Shown here: piece after piece, positions 33,040-47,500 of the stretch
How the letters are laid out: every line of letters starts with the position of its first letter
Position numbering within the stretch: position 1 is the stretch's first letter
DNA from: Clavulina sp. PMI_390
Lineage: Eukaryota > Basidiomycota > Agaricomycetes > Cantharellales > Hydnaceae
DNA length: 64,000 nucleotides
Direction of reading: 5' to 3'
Assembly: GCA_015039315.1 (NCBI GenBank)
Contig: WIDE01000040.1
Location: 103,287-167,286, forward strand
Notes under the pieces: model-generated
Databases searched by the model: none
The model's input: the letters and a program-made list of their open reading frames with translations, nothing else
Told to the model about the DNA's origin: nothing
Position numbers and translations under genes: made by a program

Positions 33040-34334
33040 CGTCTTGGTTGTCGATTCCTATCGTACCATCGAGTTGGAATCCAGGCACAAAGACGCGTCT
33101 CTCTCGCTCGAGTGAGATGTTTCTCGAGGCGAAACTTGTTTCGAGGACGGGGTCAACACCGGCAAATAAAACGAGCTTGCTTCTATGGATCTTCCCCCTC
33201 CTAATAAGGGAATTGAGAACTTGAATGAAGAACAGTACATGATTGTGTTGAAAGGGATCAATATGGCTAAGGAACGGTAGCTCTACTTCGAATCGTTGCT
33301 GTGAGAGCCCTATAGATATCTGGCACAAAGGACTTCCATCAATTGGGGGAGGAGTGAATGGCCATGGGCGATCATGCCGTTCCACACTCAAGTCAATGTC
33401 TTTTTCTTAGATGACCGGATCCTCCCAATTGCATCGCAAAGCTAAAGCACGTAGGGGGGCCAGGTTCAGCAGGATCAGCGTGGGCGAGATATTCAGGTAG
33501 GAGACGTCTAGGCAGAAGTGAGGTCTGTCACCAGTAATGACACCCACCAACGGTCATCCCCCCACCATTGAGTGAGTTGATGGGGTAACCTTTTAACATG
33601 GGGGATGCAGTGCAGACCCGCTTGATGAGAAAGGCCCAGGTATAAGTATGTGAACGGGAACACACCTCGAACATGACCATAACTTCAATCAGGGGCCCGC
33701 CGTGTCCGTGCATGCCACGATAAGCATATTTACTTACGTCTTCTTGTCGTCTCGCTGGATGGTACAACTCTAATTTACCTGGATGACGTAGGTGCAGGAG
33801 GAATGACGCCGCGGTCGAATGTGCGCGTAATATTCAGAAGCCATCGAGACTTCTCTCAATTATGTACTCAATCTTCACGACAATACAAATCACCACCTGG
33901 CAATTGGTGATGAATGCACGAGATGTGCATGTATATAAGCGAGCTTAGTTGATCGAGAATATTTTTTAGTGTTAAAATTTGTGTTGATGCTGTCATTGAT
34001 GGGGATGGTTGTGTCGGTTTCCGCCAATGTTGGTGCCGGCGGGTGTGTTTGTTGAGTGGACTTAGGAGAGCTCGAACGAAAGAAAATGACTATAAATAGA
34101 AAAAACCTGCGAATAATTCTGGAAGGGAAGGATATCTTGAAAGCTTGTTAAACGTAGAATTTATGAGGCTACACTGCGACCAAAAACGCTCGCAAGTCGA
34201 TGGTGGGGAATCCGAGGTGATGTGTGGCCAAACAGCACGTGCCAAGAGTATACAAATTTGCACGTAAAGCAAAAGTCGGTGAGCTCACCCGCTCCCTCGT
34301 CCACCGTCTTCCGTCCCCTAGATCGTCGCGCACG
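33040..34334. promoter_or_regulatory. divergent promoter region, RhoGEF 2 / chitin synthase
   Basis: 1.3 kb between divergent starts. Frames of 60-160 codons occur on the minus strand but look fortuitous. An AT-rich segment with TATAAATAGAAAA (about 34090) and another AT-rich stretch near 33960 lie on the chitin-synthase side. No gene recognised. Confidence 0.4.
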
Positions 34335-37300
34335 ATGTCGAGAGACGCGTCGGCGACGACAGACCTCACCCAGCTCGTCGTCGGCTCCGGGTCCGCCAAT
34401 AGGGTCTACCCGTCCGACGACGCTATCCTTGACGTACTCCAAGCCCGCTTTCGTGGCGAGCTATGCTGGACCTGGATCCGCGATTCCACACTTGTCTCCA
34501 TCAACCCCTTCCGACCACTCGAAAACGTCAACGATGCGTCCAAGCGGGCCTATGAGCTGGCGTACCGCGATGCGGCCCAGGAAGAGGCTGCTCCGGCTCT
34601 GCAGCCCCATGTATACGAACTCGCTGCTCGCGTATACCTCATGATGCGAAGAAGAAAGCAGTCCCAATCCATCGTCTTCCGGTCAGTTCTTTCTCAGAAT
34701 TTCTCGTCTCGTCTCGCCATGCATAAAATATATGGACATGTCAGCTTACCGCCGTTGCCATCTGCCCTCATTTATGCTGCACGACCGACTATAGTGGCCT
34801 CACTGGTTCTGGCAAGTCGCACAATGCTCGACTGCTCTCCGCCCAACTCCTCCGGCTCTCTGCCCACTCGAAAAAGGAAGCTCGTCTTGCCGAGCAAATT
34901 CGGGCCTTTGAGACCGTGCTCGAGGCCTTTGGCCACGCCAAAACTGTCCGCAATCCCTCCGCATCACGCTTTTCGCGCTACACCGAGCTGCACTACAACG
35001 ACAAGGGGCGGATCGTTGCTGCACAGGTGCTTACATCTGCTCTGGACAAGAGCAGGTTGCAACGGCTGTCGCATGACGAACGGTCGTTCCATGTGTTCTA
35101 CCAGCTCCTTGCTGGTGCCACACAAGAGGAACGGGATGCATGGTCATTAGAGGACCCGTCGGATTATGCACTCCTTGCGTCTTCTGGAACGTATCGTCTC
35201 CCCAGCGGTCCATTCAGCGACGACGCCATCAATATGGAGGATCTCCGCACCAGCATGAAGATTCTCGGCTTCAAACCCAAACACATGCAATCCATCTTCT
35301 CCCTCCTCGTCGCCATCCTCCTGCTCACAAACATCCAATTTGCCGACTATGGCACCAAGGAAATCAAGTATGAGTCAGCACACCTCCTAAACCCCCATAT
35401 TCTCGAACGCGTCAGCCACCTGTTGGGCGTTAGCTCAGAAGCACTCGAACAAGCTCTCACGAACAAGACGACATATGCTCGGAGGGAGGTCCTCTCTGCA
35501 GTGCTACCGGGCCCTGGCGCGGCATTACAGCGAGATCACCTTGTGCAGGATCTCTACAGCATCCTCTTCGCCTTCGTCGTCGAGACTGCCAACCACCGCG
35601 TCGCTCCCCCTGTGTCCAATTCCGAACCCCCTTACACCCAAATCATCCTGTACGACCAACCCGGTTTCCAGTCGCGTTCCACCACCGGCTCGATTGGCAG
35701 CGGGCTAGGCGGGGTCTCCCCACTGGTGACCGCCCTCGGGCACAATCATCTCGAGGACTTTACGATGAACTACCAGAACGAAGTCTTGCATTCGTTCATC
35801 ACACGCCTAAACTTTGACGACAGTTACTCTCATAATGCCCGTGCGCTCGCCGACGGCCTCGTCCGTCCTGCGATCAACACAATGGACAATACCGCATGCG
35901 TGGAACTTCTCCGCGGTGGGGTGTTCGGCCACGAAGAGGTGCCTGGCGGGATGCTGGGTGTCATGACACGCGCGGCTATCGCTTATCGGCAGAAGCAAGG
36001 GGACGAGTCCAAAGATGACGACCTCCTGAAAGAGTTTAATGCCAAGTTTGCCGTGCACACGTCGTATACGCGCCCCAATTCCGGCGGGGCGGGTATGCTT
36101 GCCCTCGGCCCTGCGGGCGGCTCGCTGTTCGGCATTAACCATTATGCGGGGAGCTGCACGTATGATGTGCATGGGTTCGTGGAGCGCGATGCGGATTTGC
36201 TTGATGCGGCGTTTGTCTCGCTCTTGCGTGCCTCGTCCGATGGGTTCATTGCGAAACTTGTTTCGGGCCCGAGTTTGTCTGCTGAGACGCACTATATCGA
36301 TCCCAACATGGTCGTTCAGGCTCAGGTGTCTTCGCGACCTCTTCGTCAGCCGACAACGATCTTCACGCCGAACGGAGACAAGCCTGCAGATGGGGAAACA
36401 GATCCGTTCCTCGATGCGCAGAAGATTTACCCTCTTTCATCCCAGGTGAACGCTACCCTCGCGGAAGTCATGCGCTCTCTTGCGCAGACTCACATCTGGG
36501 ACGTTGCATGTGTGCGACCAAACGATTCGGGCTCGCACAACTCATTCGACAAGCGTCGCGTCAAGTCCCAGCTGCGCGCCCTCCTCGTCCCAGACCTCGT
36601 TGCGCGCAACACCTCACAGTACAGCGTCGAGTACGAGTTTGAGAGCTTCTGTGAGCGATATGCCTATGCGGATACTGTTGGGCAACCCCCGCTGGAGCGC
36701 ATCGAGGCCGTCCTAGGCGACTATGGCCTCGAGGACGGGATCGATTATGTCCTTGGTCACACGAGCGTATGGTTGTCGTTCGTCGCGTTCAAGAGTATTG
36801 AAGACCCTCTACGTGCCGCCGAGAAAGAGCGCAGGAAGATCGCGCGGGGCCTTGGAGCGAATAACCGTGATGAGACGGACAGCGTGCTCGATGGCGACGA
36901 TATCAGCGTCGTCAATGCGGACTGGCGCTCAACGCAGTTTGGCGAGCTGAGCGGTGCAGTTGGCGGTGAGGACCTGGCGCTTCGCAGGACGATGACGGGC
37001 CAGTCTGGACCGTTTGGCGACTCGAATGCTATTTCCAACTATGGTAACGGAGGTCTTCCGACCCCTACGTTCAACTCTCGCGGTGGCCCTGGTGGTGGAC
37101 CTGGTGGTCCCCAAGGGCCGTTTGCAGACCCGGAACCGAGTCTTGGGTGGGGTTCGGAGTGGGAGAAGAGCGGGATGGGAACTCCTCGATCGGAAACTGG
37201 GGAGCAAGCTGGCCTTAACCCTGATAAGAAGAAGGAAGCTGAGGGTGGTGTGCAGGAGATTGAGACTATCCCGACGAGCTCATCGCGACGGTGGTGGCTG

Positions 37301-40300
37301 CGATTAGTTTGGTTGTGCACCTGGTATATTCCGGATTTCTGCTTGTCGTGAGTGTCATGCATTTTACCTTGGCGCCTTGGCAAATAACACTGCGAATTTT
37401 CTCCATAGACGCGTGGGCAAGTTGAAACGTCCGGATATCCGTCTTGCCTGGCGCGAGAAGGTCACTATCGTCTGGATTATTTTCTTCCTCTGCGGTCTTG
37501 TGCTCTTCTGGATCATTGCTTTCGGAGCTCTACTTTGCCCTGGTCAAGACACCGTTTGGAATACTGGTCAGCTCGGTGGGCACAACACACTGGACAACTT
37601 CTGGGTCGCTGTAGCAGGCGAAGTATACGATATCACCGACTTTGTGCAGGGCGATCACAGCACTGTCAATGTCGCCCCTGTTACTTCGACCAGTCTACTG
37701 GAAATGGCTGGCTACGAGCTGACGCACTACTTCCCTGTCCCGCTTTCCACTGGCTGCCCACAGTTTGTCACCGACGCCTCCCTCTCATTGACACCTGCCA
37801 ACTTCACCAGTGATATTCCTAACGCGGTTCACTACTCTGGTTATCAAACTACCCTGACTGGTGCCTTGACGAGCGAAACGTGGTACCCCAATACGTTCTT
37901 GCCTGCTATGAAGCAGTACCGCAAGGGTGCATTCGTGTGGAGCTGGAGCGATATCAAGAAGCAAGCTACCGATGCTGGGAGGTAAGCTGTTTTTACCAAA
38001 TATTTACGTTTCAGTTGACTCACACATTCGGTTCCATGCCTACTTCTCTCCTTTTCAGGATATGGTCCGTCATCGACAACCGCGTTTACGATCTATCAGA
38101 CTACTTCAACCAGCTCAGCCTGTCAAACAATGCTGACAACTACAACTTCCTCCCTTCCTCGATTGCCAACATCTTCAAAACTCGCCCTGGTCAGGATATC
38201 ACCAAAGATTTCAACACAGCGTACGCGGCATTGAGTGCAGACAACCAGGGAGGCGTTTCTCAGTGCTTGAACAACAACTTCTATTATGGCAAGACGGATT
38301 TCCGTGATGCGGCCCGGTGCCATGTCCAGAACTACATCCTGCTGGCGTTCACTGGTCTCTTGGCCTCTACCATTGTGGCGAAGTGTGAGTTGTTGGCAAT
38401 TTACTCAAAGCTGTGATACTCAACTGACGATGGATCGGTTTCTGCTTGACCAGTCCTTGCTGCCCTGCAGCTCACGCCCAAGCGGAACCCAGAAATGCTT
38501 GACAAGTTTGTCATCTGCCAAGTGCCTTGCTATACCGAAGGCGAAGAGTCGCTTCGCCGAACTGTCGACTCGCTCGCTGCACTCCGCTATGACGACAAGC
38601 GCAAGCTCATGTTCCTCATTTGCGATGGTAACATTATCGGAAGTGGAAACGATCGCACAACGCCCCGTATTGTGTTGGATATTCTCGGCGTCGATCCGTC
38701 ATTGGATCCTGAGCCTTTGTTGTTCAAGTCGGTTGGTGAAGGGTCAAAGCAGCTCAACTATGGCAAGGTATACTCGGGTCTGTACGAATTCGAGGGTCAC
38801 GTCGTTCCGTGAGTCATTCAGTTCCCCATTCGTTGCTCTCAACGAATTATTGACGTCATCATCTCTGCTTCACAGTTATATTGTTGTAGTCAAGGTCGGC
38901 AAGCCAAGCGAACGTTCCAAGCCTGGCAATCGAGGAAAGCGAGACTCTCAGATCCTGCTTATGAACTATCTTAACCGTGTTCACTTTGATTCGCCCATGA
39001 CACCACTGGAGCTGGAGATCTATCATCAAATGCGAAATGTCATTGGCATTGACCCTGCGTTCTACGAGTACATCCTCATGGTGGATGCCGATACCGTGCG
39101 TCAGACTGATCTTCGTGCCTTGTCATCTCACTGATAGCGGTTTCCAGAGCGTTGAACCGGACTCGTTGAACCGACTCGTTGCGTGCACTGCTGATGATTC
39201 CAACATTATCGCCATCTGTGGTGAGACCAAGCTCGATAATGAAGAAGGCTCATGGTGGACTATGATCCAGGTCAGTGTTCTTGGTACTATCATCCCAAGA
39301 TAGCCTCTAATCTCATCGTCTCATTCGCCTCGCTCAGGTGTACGAATACTACATCTCTCATCATCTGTCCAAGTCCTTTGAAAGCTTGTTTGGCTCCGTC
39401 ACCTGTCTTCCCGGTTGCTTCAGTCTTTACCGCATCCGTACTTCCGACAAAGGTCGCCCCCTCATCATCTCTAACCGGGTCATCGATGACTATTCTGAGA
39501 ACATTGTCGACACACTGCACAAGAAGAACCTGCTATCCCTCGGAGAAGATCGTTATCTCACTACGATCATGATGTCGCACTTCCCCACCTTCAAGATGAA
39601 GTTCACTCCCGACGCGATTGCCCACACTATTGCACCGGATCGATTTGGCGTGCTGCTTTCCCAGCGACGGCGATGGATCAACTCTACTATTCACAATCTC
39701 GTCGAGTTGGCGTTCCTGCCTGAACTTTGCGGCTTCTGTATCTTCTCCATGCGATTCTTTGTGTTCCTTGATCTCATTGGCACGATTGTACGCATATTCT
39801 CTTCTTCGCCTATTGTTCAAGGGCGGAACCTGACCTTTTTGTGGATTTTTCTTCCAGATCCTTCCCGCTACATGTGTTTACGTGAGTGTCCCCCAGATCG
39901 ACGCACTAAAGAGTTGTGTCACTAACAGAATTTGCCTTAGCTCGTGTACATGATTGTTGAGGTCGCAACAAAGCAAGCTCCAGTGCCCATCATCTCTCTT
40001 GCGCTCCTTGCTGGTGCATACGGTCTTCAGGTTAGTCTTGTTGTTTTTGGATGCTAGATTTTGTCGTTGACTGAAGATATATCTGCCACAGGCCATCATT
40101 TTCATCCTCAAGCGAGAGTTCATGCTTATCGGATGGCTGGTCCTATACCTTCTTGCGTCAGTTGATCGTAGCAAAGACCCATATAGAGTGATACTGAACT
40201 ATTTGCGTCTTCGTCTACAGGTACCCGATCTACAGCTTCTTCCTTCCGTTGTACTCTTTCTGGTGTATGGACGACTTCAGCTGGGGTAACACTCGTGTCG

Positions 40301-41220
40301 TCGTTGGTGAAGGCTCGAACAAGAAGGTTATCATTGATGATGAGGAGAAGTATGATGACTCGATGATCCCTCTGAAGCGCTTTAGTGGTGAGTCTCTTCT
40401 CGCCATACCAGAAATTTAAGTGTTCTCACCTAGCTTTATAGAATACGAGGCCGAGGCATGGGAGCATGGAACGATTCTCGAGGATGATCGTCAATCCCGT
40501 TACTCGGGTAATCCCAAGTCGAGGCTGGGAGCTGGAAGTGCGCGACGATCACCATCGCCCCTCAGTCAGCAAGGCGATTACTACCAGAATGCCAATCCTT
40601 TGCACTCCTCGCCACTCAACCCGAACGGCCCACGCTCGGCATCAGGCAAACCCATGTCGCAATTCGGGACTCCTCAACTACCCATGCCACAATTTGGGGG
40701 CTCGCAAGCTGGCTCGGATCACGGCGGCATGAACCCATACACCGCATCTCTGCACGGACCTGCGATGAGCATGAACCTGAGCGTACCAGGTTATGCTGGT
40801 AGCATGTACGGCATGCCGCAGATGATGCCGCGCCAGAGTGTCATGACGAACCTCAACATGTTCGGAGGTGGTGGTGGAGACAACGGCATGGGCACTGGCC
40901 CCGGCGGTTTCAGGCCGATGACCGCCTTCTCCATGAGCCCAACGGCCAATCCTTTCCCTACTGGGCCCAGCCAAAATGCGAACCCAACGGATGATGAACT
41001 CCTTGCAGTTCTCCGAACATATCTAGGGACGCAGGATCTCATGACCGTGACTAAGAAGTAAGCAACCTCTTCAAGACAATAAACACTCATTTACTAACGA
41101 CTCTTCTAAATCTCCAGGACTGCACGAGAAGCTGTTGCTACACAGTTCCCTAACGCTGATCTCTCTACGAAAAAGGACTTTTTGAATTCTTCTATCGACA
41201 GCATTCTGTCGTCCCCATAA
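34335..41220 (+). CDS. class V chitin synthase with N-terminal myosin motor domain
   Basis: CDS join(34335..34681,34795..37347,37409..37981,38059..38384,38454..38808,38876..39095,39148..39270,39338..39787,39858..39881,39941..40030,40092..40156,40221..40387,40442..41057,41118..41220), 2003 aa. The myosin-like motor (about 1-780) has P-loop GLTGSGKS (117-124), switch-I-like [10 protein letters not shown] and switch-II-like YDQPGFQ. Two membrane segments precede a cytochrome-b5-like region ([18 protein letters not shown]). The GT2 catalytic domain (about 1270-1650) shows [26 protein letters not shown] and the QRRRW signature near 1608, then C-terminal membrane helices, SWGNTR, and a DEK-C-like domain ([20 protein letters not shown] to SIDSILSS). 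It makes chitin at the plasma membrane of growing tips and septa; the motor is thought to guide vesicles on actin. Exon 9 is only 24 nt. Confidence 0.96.
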
Positions 41221-41576
41221 TTGCTAACAACCACCCCCGTTCCTCACTTCGTTTTAGTTCCCCAATCTTTTTTTTTTTTTGCGCTCCTAATCTTTAATTA
41301 CTCTCGCTACCTTACTCGTTTCTCATCTCACGTCCTCATGGACTCTCGTCACAGCATCGAACCCCTCTCGCATTCATTCTGCATGGACTTTTTGGTCTGT
41401 ACGTTATGTAGTAGATACTTAGCCTAATCTTCATTAAGCCCAGTATCTTTGTTTGCCCTCTTGGCTGCCCCTTCGTCGCCAAGCCCGCCACGCGAGTGAT
41501 CAGGAACGCGCCATCCTTTGATTGTTTGTCTGCCTCTGTTTGCATCTGTTGACGCGTAAATTTGGACGTGCGGGAT
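41221..41576. promoter_or_regulatory. intergenic region before the Cdc7-type kinase
   Basis: 3' flank of the chitin synthase (with a run of 12-13 T near 41270) and upstream region of the kinase. CT-rich stretch 41460-41550. Nothing else seen. Confidence 0.35.
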
Positions 41577-44016
41577 ATGGGCACGATCCACGAACCGCAC
41601 GGTTTTATGCTATCTCACCACTCAAGCAACCCTCTTGTCGTCCCCTCTGACGACTCTGTTAATGCTGCTTATGTCAACCAGCTTCGTCCACTGCTAGATG
41701 CGGAAAAGGCACGCGCCGCGCAGGGCCTACCTCCACGAACGAGCTCGACCTCTTCTGTCCACGTATCAGCAGACGATGACATTGGGAACAACTTGACTCA
41801 CGCTGGCGATGTGACTCTTCGCGCATCAGCTTCTACCTATGACAACACCGGAGATTTCGGGTATGCATTGACCAATGATGTTGACATGCCACAGCATGCA
41901 TTGGGTGCTACCGATGATGCTGAAGAAGAGGACGACGGCATCGAAGTCCAGCTCGACAATATAGAGCCGGATGTGGATGTATATGATGAGGACGATCTTG
42001 ATGCCACCATGCCCACGGACCCTGCGCGAGCAGCTGAGTGGCGCGAAGAGCACAGTATCTTGTTGCGGTCCGAAGAGGAGAGAGCTCAGGTCCAGGCGGA
42101 AATTCGAGACCTCGAATCGGCTGTTCCGCGAATACTACGCGACTATCAACTCCTTGATCGTTTAGGCGAAGGTAAAGTTACCCATTCATGCTAGCGTTTG
42201 TCTAGAGTTCTGAATGAATCGCGTACGTTCGCAGGCACCTTCTCCACAGTATACAAAGCTATCGACCTCACCCAAGAGGATGATTCTGCACTCAAATGGG
42301 TCCCTCCTATCGCTGTCCATGCCACCAAATCATTTGTCGCTCTCAAACGCATCTATGTCACCTCCAGTCCGCAACGCATAGCGAACGAACTCTCCATCTT
42401 AGAAGAATGCCGAAACTGCCGCAATGTCTCTGTCCTTCTCACTGCATTCCGATACCGCGACCAAGTAGTCGCCGTCATGCCTTATATCCCCAACCAAGAC
42501 TTCCGCGTATGTGCCCCCACCCCCTTTTACGTTGTGCAGCGGATCCTTATTGCATCGAACTTTTTCAGGAATTCTTCACGCATATGACTCTTACCACTAC
42601 TCAAGCATACTTTCGTTGCATGTTCCGAGCCCTTGCCGATCTTCATAGTCTTGGTATTGTCCATCGAGACGTCAAGCCCGCAAACTTCCTCTTCAATCCG
42701 CATGCAAATGTTGGCATTCTCTGCGATTTTGGACTTGCTCAGGTGTGCAGTCTTGCGTATATGACTGTGACTATAATGCCTTAAAGCTAAAATGACTCTC
42801 TAATAGCGCCTCACCCAAGAAACTCCGTCCAACAGCTGTCTTCATACCCCTGGAACTCGGAGGGAAGTTCACGGCCGACACCGGTCTCTGAAGGAAACCC
42901 AACGTCTTCGCATAAACGAAAAGGTTCAGGAGGCTCGGAAAAAGTCTAGTATGGCAAGTGACCGTGTGGGGGTGCCTTCAGATGATACCAGGTGGGGGAT
43001 AAGGAATATATGATTTACCACCGTCATATACTTATCACAACTTCGATTCGGTTAGGCCATCGTTAAAGGCGAATCGAGCTGGTACGCGAGGGTTTCGAGC
43101 ACCGGAGGTTCTGCTCAAGTGCCCAGATCAGACTGTTGGTGAGTGAAATTGCTATCCCTTTGAGCAGGGCTCTCTATCTAATGCAACCCTCGGTCAGCTC
43201 TAGATATCTGGTCTGCTGGAACTATTCTGATGTCCATCCTCGCCTGCAAATTCCCTATTTTCAGTGCAAATGACGACGTGGAGGCTTTGATGGAGCTTGC
43301 AGCGGTATTTGGGAGGAGGTCAATGGAACGATGTGCAAAGCTACATAGTATGTCGCGGCCAGTTTCTGTGTTATGCGGCTCGACTGATTTGATCTGGTGT
43401 CGCAGGCAGGACATTCGCTACCAACGTTCCATCTACCGACCACGATGGGCTCCCTTGGGCTGATCTGGTGCAGCGTATCAACCCGCATCTCTATGAACGC
43501 GAACCCAATCCCCCATCTCAACGCGACTCGTCCCACTATAGCTCTTCCTTCCTCTCCTCTGAACCTTCAACCTCGACTTTCCAATCCGCATCACAATCTC
43601 AACGCTCATCTCGTTCTTCCAAATCAACTCAGCCCGCCGCTCATTCATCAGCCTCCAGGCCCTCCTCTCGCTCTGCTAGCACATTGAATTCGTACTCTCA
43701 AGCTGATTCCCCCAGCTCTGATCCCTCGAAACCCGCTATTCCTGACACGAAACATAATCGCCGTATTGATGAAGCACTCGACCTTGTGTCGAGATGTTTG
43801 CATTGGGATAACACGAGGCGTATCACCGCTGCGGACGCCCTGCTGCACCCCTTCCTATACGAGGAAGGCGCAGAAGATGGTATGGAAGATGGAGAAGATG
43901 AAGACGGTGAGGGTGAGATTGAGGAAGATGATGCATCGGAGCTGCTTGCGCCTAGACGCTCGGCGAGGAAGTCGGCAAGAGGAGGTGAAGGCCACCATGC
44001 CTATGATGGAACTTGA
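41577..44016 (+). CDS. Cdc7/Hsk1-type protein kinase (Dbf4-dependent kinase)
   Basis: CDS join(41577..42171,42235..42506,42569..42742,42807..42991,43056..43138,43198..43347,43406..44016), 689 aa. The N-terminal ~180 aa are acidic. The kinase domain follows: LLDRLGEGTFSTVYKA, FVALKRIYVTSSPQRI, the catalytic loop VHRDVKPANFLF (Asp323) and CDFGLAQ (Asp342). The DFG is followed by a basic insert of about 60 aa (RREVHGRHRSLKE…) before GTRGFRAPEVLLKCPDQT and DIWSAGTILMSI. Kinase inserts, one after DFG and a Ser-rich one before the final lobe (HWDNTRRITAADALLHPF), are typical of Cdc7. With a Dbf4 partner it phosphorylates the Mcm2-7 helicase to fire replication origins. The C-terminus is acidic then Arg/Ser-rich. 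Start is the first ATG of the frame. Confidence 0.93.
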
Positions 44017-44584
44017 CTTGGCCACTGCGCGAGCCCCTTGCATTCTTCCTTTGGACTTTGTAACGTTATTGCTCCTACGGTCATTCTACATGTTCACTTA
44101 CATCCATACCCCATCGACGACACCCTGTTGGTATAATTCATGACTTAGATCCCGCATGGCATGCTTCGATTGGCTTCTGAGGCTCCCCTTTCTTAGCACC
44201 GTCTCTCGCTCCAAAAATAGAACGAAAGCAGCCCCTCACTGATCCTAACACCCAAGCACTCAGAAACAACCTGATTCTCGAACCTATAAATTGACATACT
44301 GACCTCGAATTTGCTCAATATCCGAGGGCCTTGCGGTCAATTCGCCTGCCATCATTAGCTTGGCGCCTAAGGGAGGGTCCTAAAAGTGGATTGCTGCAGT
44401 GCGATTGTGGACTAGGTAATGCACCATCAAAACTCTTATACATTTGACGATAGCTAATACATTACATAGCGCGGAGCCTACCGCGGTCGTCTATGGATTA
44501 GCCAGCACCTCACCGGCGTGTCCTACACAAGAGAAAAAACGGTGCAGGAGCATATGGAACGACACAGCATCTTCTCAAGGATCA
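44017..44584. other. convergent 3' flank
   Basis: Region between the ends of the Cdc7-type kinase (+) and TPR protein (-) genes. No coding feature recognised. Confidence 0.35.
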
Positions 44585-47500
44585 TCAATTCGCCGCAAGT
44601 GCCCACTGAGCATCGTAAAAGCCCTGCATATCTGCCAATGGTCGGAGGAATGATGCTTTCTCGTACTCTGGATATTTCTCTGTGCCAATCGCCTTCAAGT
44701 TCGTATTGAAACACTCAACTCCCCGGGCTAGTTCGCCCTGATATTCTCCAGGCCTCACTGACTCCAATTGACTGAGAAGATTCAAGTGCTCTGCTGCTGA
44801 GGCAATTGCCGCCGACTCGTGCCCAAGGTTTGATTGCACAATGGCATAAAAGCGTGTGGCATGTGCAAGGCGAATCAGGTTATCAATGTCTCCAGTATGG
44901 TGTTTCTCGCCAGCGAGAATACGCAGATGCGGAAGGCTCTCCGCGAGTAGATCTGCCGCTTTTGCAAAGACGCTACTTGAATAGTATTCCCGTGCTTGGA
45001 CAAGCAAACACTCCACCCAAATTTCCAGAGCCACAGGGTTGACCTCAGCAATATCCATGTCTGGGGGTAGCCCATCGCGTTTTTCACCATTTGAGGTAGT
45101 GTCGCCACAAGTCACCGAATCCTTTTTGCCGACTTCATGTTCATCAGGTTTGTTAGGCTGAGAACACATGCACATGCCGTGGTGATCAGCCCCCGCTTCT
45201 CCTTGGAGTTTGAGGGCTTCTTGGTGTCTATCAGCGCGGCATAATGCTCTCGTGTGTAGTCTAATAACACTTTTCAGCTTTTCATGAACCTCAGGAATGA
45301 AAGGTGCATATTTTTGAGAAAGTGTGAGTGCTTCTTCAGTTAGTGAGACAGCATGGTTCGCCTGATCGAGGCTCACGAGCGCTTCTGCGTGGACACAAAT
45401 AGCATCTACCAGCTCATTTGTGTGTTCTTCCTCGCTTAATTCGCACAAGATGCGGTAGTGGAAAGCGCACTCCACGATATCTGGCAGAGATAGCAATTGT
45501 TGCTCACTAGCAACACATTGTTCTCCCTCATGTTGGTCGTCGGTTGGACTCGCTTCTTGCTCGCTAGGGCCTGAAATGCCTAGCCTGCCTTCAGTCATCT
45601 TGATACAATAAACACGGAACAGCCATTTGGCCAGTCTCAAACGATTCGATGAAGGATCAGAATCGAACAACTGACGTTCGTGCACAAGAGCTTCCTCCGC
45701 TAGATCGATTCCTTCCCGAGCTCGCGGAGAATTGGTATTGCATATCATGATAGCATATTGCTCTATGCTATCCGCAAGGTCACGGCAATGGTGATCTGTA
45801 GGAGACTCATGAAACATTTCTCGCCGGAGAGCGATTGCTTCGGAAAATAAGTCAGAGCTGTCAGGACTGCTCTCTTGACGCGAATAGCACTGTGCGAGCA
45901 TAGTGAGCGCAGCTGCCAGCGAATCTTGACTGCTGAGTGAACGTTCCGTGAATGTGTGCTGTCTAGCTAGAAGCACAGCTTCCTCAAGAAGAGGAACGGC
46001 GTCGCCCGGCTGTTCTAAATTCCATAGTACAGTGGCTTGAGCATGGAGAGCTTCCGAGAGCTTACTGGCCCAATCGCCCTTGTAGATCTTGTAGAGAATG
46101 CGGCAATGGGTGACGAATTCTTTGAGGAGAGGCAAGGCGGAGAGATTTTCACCGACCTCAACAAGGTCTTTGGCTAGGTTTGCTAAACATGCTGCTAGAA
46201 GCATACGAGGGCGGCGAGATTGAGGATCTTCCTGTTCAAACAAGGAGCGACATCGCTTAACAGTCTCTCTGCCGGCCTTAATGGCTCTTGTGGTTTCCCC
46301 TGCTTCAGCAAGGGCAATAGCATGTTCAAAAATACTCAGAACCTCTTTCGCCGAGATTGGTTGATCAGCCTGTTCAGTCGAACCAGAAATCTTTGGGACG
46401 AGAGCGGGATTGCAGGGAGGTTGCTGGCGCGCAAGTACTTTGAGCGCCTCTTCATGTCTACCAGCACGCTGTAGCACTGTAGCCCGCAGCTCTGTAACAG
46501 CCGTCAAGCGATCACGTACCTCTTGGACGGAGGCTGAATGGTCCTGGGCGAGGACAAACGCTTCTTCCGTGACCGGAAGGGCATGATCGATCTCGCCTAG
46601 CGTTACAAGATCCTCTGCGAGAACATGAAGTGCATCCAAGAGCTCAACGACAGAGTCTCCCGAATGGTCCTCATGTATAACGCGATAGTGAAATGCACAT
46701 TCCACCAAGTTTGGCAGTGACAGTTCTATCTGCCAGCCACAATTGGATTGTGGGGCCTCGCGAGGGAGAGCGCTGCTTGCTATCTCTCCCTCACCAGAAC
46801 TCAATGGCTCCCCTCGGACCCCAGCATAGCGAAGAAGAAATAGCCACCTGGCTAATCTGGGACGATTCAGCCGAGGCTCAGATTGGAACAGCTGGCGTTC
46901 ATGTGCAAGGGCTTCCTCTGCGAGCGCGAACCCATTTGGTCGTGAGCTCGAGAGCCACAAAACAATTGCAGACAATTCCATGTCTGTGACTAGTTCGAGT
47001 CGGTGGAGATCTGTAGGGGATTCACAGAAGATTTCTTTTCGAAGGTCGATTATTTCAGCAAGGATCGCCGAAGTTTCAGCTGCTTTTTGTTGATGCCAGA
47101 GACATCGTGCTAAGGTTGCGAGAGCTTTCGCTAAAGAACTGCGAGCGCATATTGAGGGCGAGTATGTGTTATGGTCTCTAGCAAGGAGCACGATTCCTTT
47201 CACGAGCTCCAATAACTTTTCCAGTTGCTTCGACTCCATTAGCTTCATCGCTTGCGTCCGCATTAGGAGGATGCTTGACAGGCTTGTGACCCAGTCACCC
47301 ATGGCTTTTTCACAGCAGATATGACAATTGATGATACATTCCTCGATTGTGGAAGCGGCATCCGCTCCTGACTTCAAGAGATATCTAGCCAGGTCCTTCA
47401 AAATCAACGCCAGGAGAGCGTGGAGAGCGTGAACAGTATTTTCTCGCTGGATTAGGGAGCGGCACTGTGAAGCAGCCTCTCTTCCCACCCTGATCACTTC

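Noticed and set aside
32906..33391. 161-codon minus-strand frame upstream of and overlapping RhoGEF 2
   Set aside because: It overlaps the well-supported first exon in another frame, no GT-AG intron of normal size could join it, and it shows no motif; more likely leader sequence.
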